NCBI RefSeq assembly: GCF_900099965.1
Contig: NZ_FNDJ01000043.1
Coordinates: 1-64,000 of the forward strand
Direction: 5' to 3'
Length of the DNA: 64,000 nt
Origin: Nonomuraea jiangxiensis
GTDB taxonomy: Bacteria; Actinomycetota; Actinomycetes; Streptosporangiales; Streptosporangiaceae
Below, piece after piece: positions 63,492 to 64,000 of the stretch. A model generated the notes under the pieces. It had not been told where the DNA came from. It was given only the letters and a program-made list of their open reading frames with translations, and made no database searches. The number at the start of each line of letters is the position of its first letter. Within the stretch, counting starts at the first letter, position 1. The position numbers were made by a program, and so were the translations under genes.

Positions 63492-64000
63492 GTGGATAGG
63501 AGTCTTGACGACCGTCGTCGCGAAGCCCTGGCCGCTGTGGCGCCGGGCACACCGTTGCGCGACGGCCTGGAGCGGATCCTGCGCGGGCAGACCGGCGGGC
63601 TGATCGTGCTCGGTTACAACAAGGTCGTCGAGCAGGTCTGCAGTGGCGGCTTCCAGCTCGACGTCGAATTCTCCCCCACCAGGCTCCGCGAGCTGGCCAA
63701 GATGGACGGGGCCATCGTGGTGAGCGGCGACCACAAGATCGTACGCGCCGCCGTGCACCTCGTGCCCGACCCCTCGATCTCCACCGACGAGTCCGGCACC
63801 CGCCACCGCACGGCGCAGCGGGTGGCCAGGCAGACGGGCCTGCCGATCATCGCGATCAGCAAGTCCATGCGCATCATCGCCCTCTACCTCGACGGCATCC
63901 GCTATGTCCTGGAGGAGTCGGCCGCCATCCTGTCCAAGGCCAACCAGGCCCTGGCCACCCTTGAGCGCTACAAACACCGCCTCGACGAGGTCTCCGGCAC
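63492..64000 (+). CDS. disA: DNA integrity scanning protein DisA, diadenylate cyclase (5' part)
   Basis: About 169 residues are visible before the window ends. The DAC catalytic motifs MDGAIVVS (DGA) and GTRHRTAQR (RHR) are intact, so it should make c-di-AMP while monitoring DNA. Start GTG 63492 follows GGGGG; GTG 63468 is in frame. It lies 40 bp after radA and is cut by the window end, so the DNA-binding domain is not seen. Confidence 0.94.
   Translation, partial: MDRSLDDRRREALAAVAPGTPLRDGLERILRGQTGGLIVLGYNKVVEQVCSGGFQLDVEFSPTRLRELAKMDGAIVVSGDHKIVRAAVHLVPDPSISTDESGTRHRTAQRVARQTGLPIIAISKSMRIIALYLDGIRYVLEESAAILSKANQALATLERYKHRLDEVSG

Overview
The window is high-GC DNA with frequent GTG starts, four-base ATGA/GTGA gene overlaps and long antisense open frames. 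Together with geosmin synthase, EshA-type family 2B encapsulins, actinobacterial cellulases, NERD-kinase, DisA/RadA and CsoR genes, this points to a filamentous actinomycete, most likely order Streptosporangiales (Nonomuraea-like). That placement is inference. I saw no tRNA, rRNA, CRISPR array or insertion sequence.

Layout. 1-5.4 kb: a short GC-rich repeat array, a STAS protein, a two-gene operon with a possible glycosyltransferase, and a class A penicillin-binding protein. 5.7-19.8 kb: a cellulose-degradation locus with a LacI-type (CebR/CelR-like) regulator overlapping a membrane Ser/Thr kinase, GH12 endoglucanase, AA10 lytic polysaccharide monooxygenase coupled to a small His-rich membrane protein, a GH48-GH9 operon, and a divergent GH6 cellulase. 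Four perfect copies of TGGGAGCGCTCCCA mark its promoters. A second palindrome, TGAAAGTTTCA, lies in both divergent cellulase promoter regions.

19.8-24.1 kb: housekeeping and redox genes (DUF1992, FolP2-like protein, anti-sigma ATPase, epimerase, Zn alcohol dehydrogenase). 24.2-33.2 kb: the most striking region, a terpenoid locus with dxs divergent from polyprenyl diphosphate synthase - ispH - two tandem family 2B encapsulin shell proteins - two-domain geosmin synthase. It reads as a geosmin unit with its own precursor supply and protein compartment. The first shell protein keeps the cyclic-nucleotide phosphate-binding Glu and Arg; the second has lost both.

33.2-38.5 kb: a STAS protein, two paralogous 88-residue secreted proteins with rodlin-like features and a shared promoter signature, an NlpC/P60 hydrolase, a membrane protein, a NERD-pseudokinase fusion and a GNAT acetyltransferase. 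38.5-40.9 kb: an FKBP-like lipoprotein, a DUF2293 protein and a YjbR protein. 40.9-46.3 kb: a minus-strand operon for tryptophan/kynurenine breakdown through 3-hydroxyanthranilate meta-cleavage, divergent from a dienelactone hydrolase.

46.4-64 kb: VanZ, GntR, a DivIVA-like coiled-coil protein, a gamma carbonic anhydrase-like protein, lipoprotein, CsoR, a glycosyltransferase operon, an HdrD/GlpC-type Fe-S membrane oxidoreductase, TetR, methyltransferases, a MerR-thioredoxin pair, radA, and the 5' part of disA running off the end.
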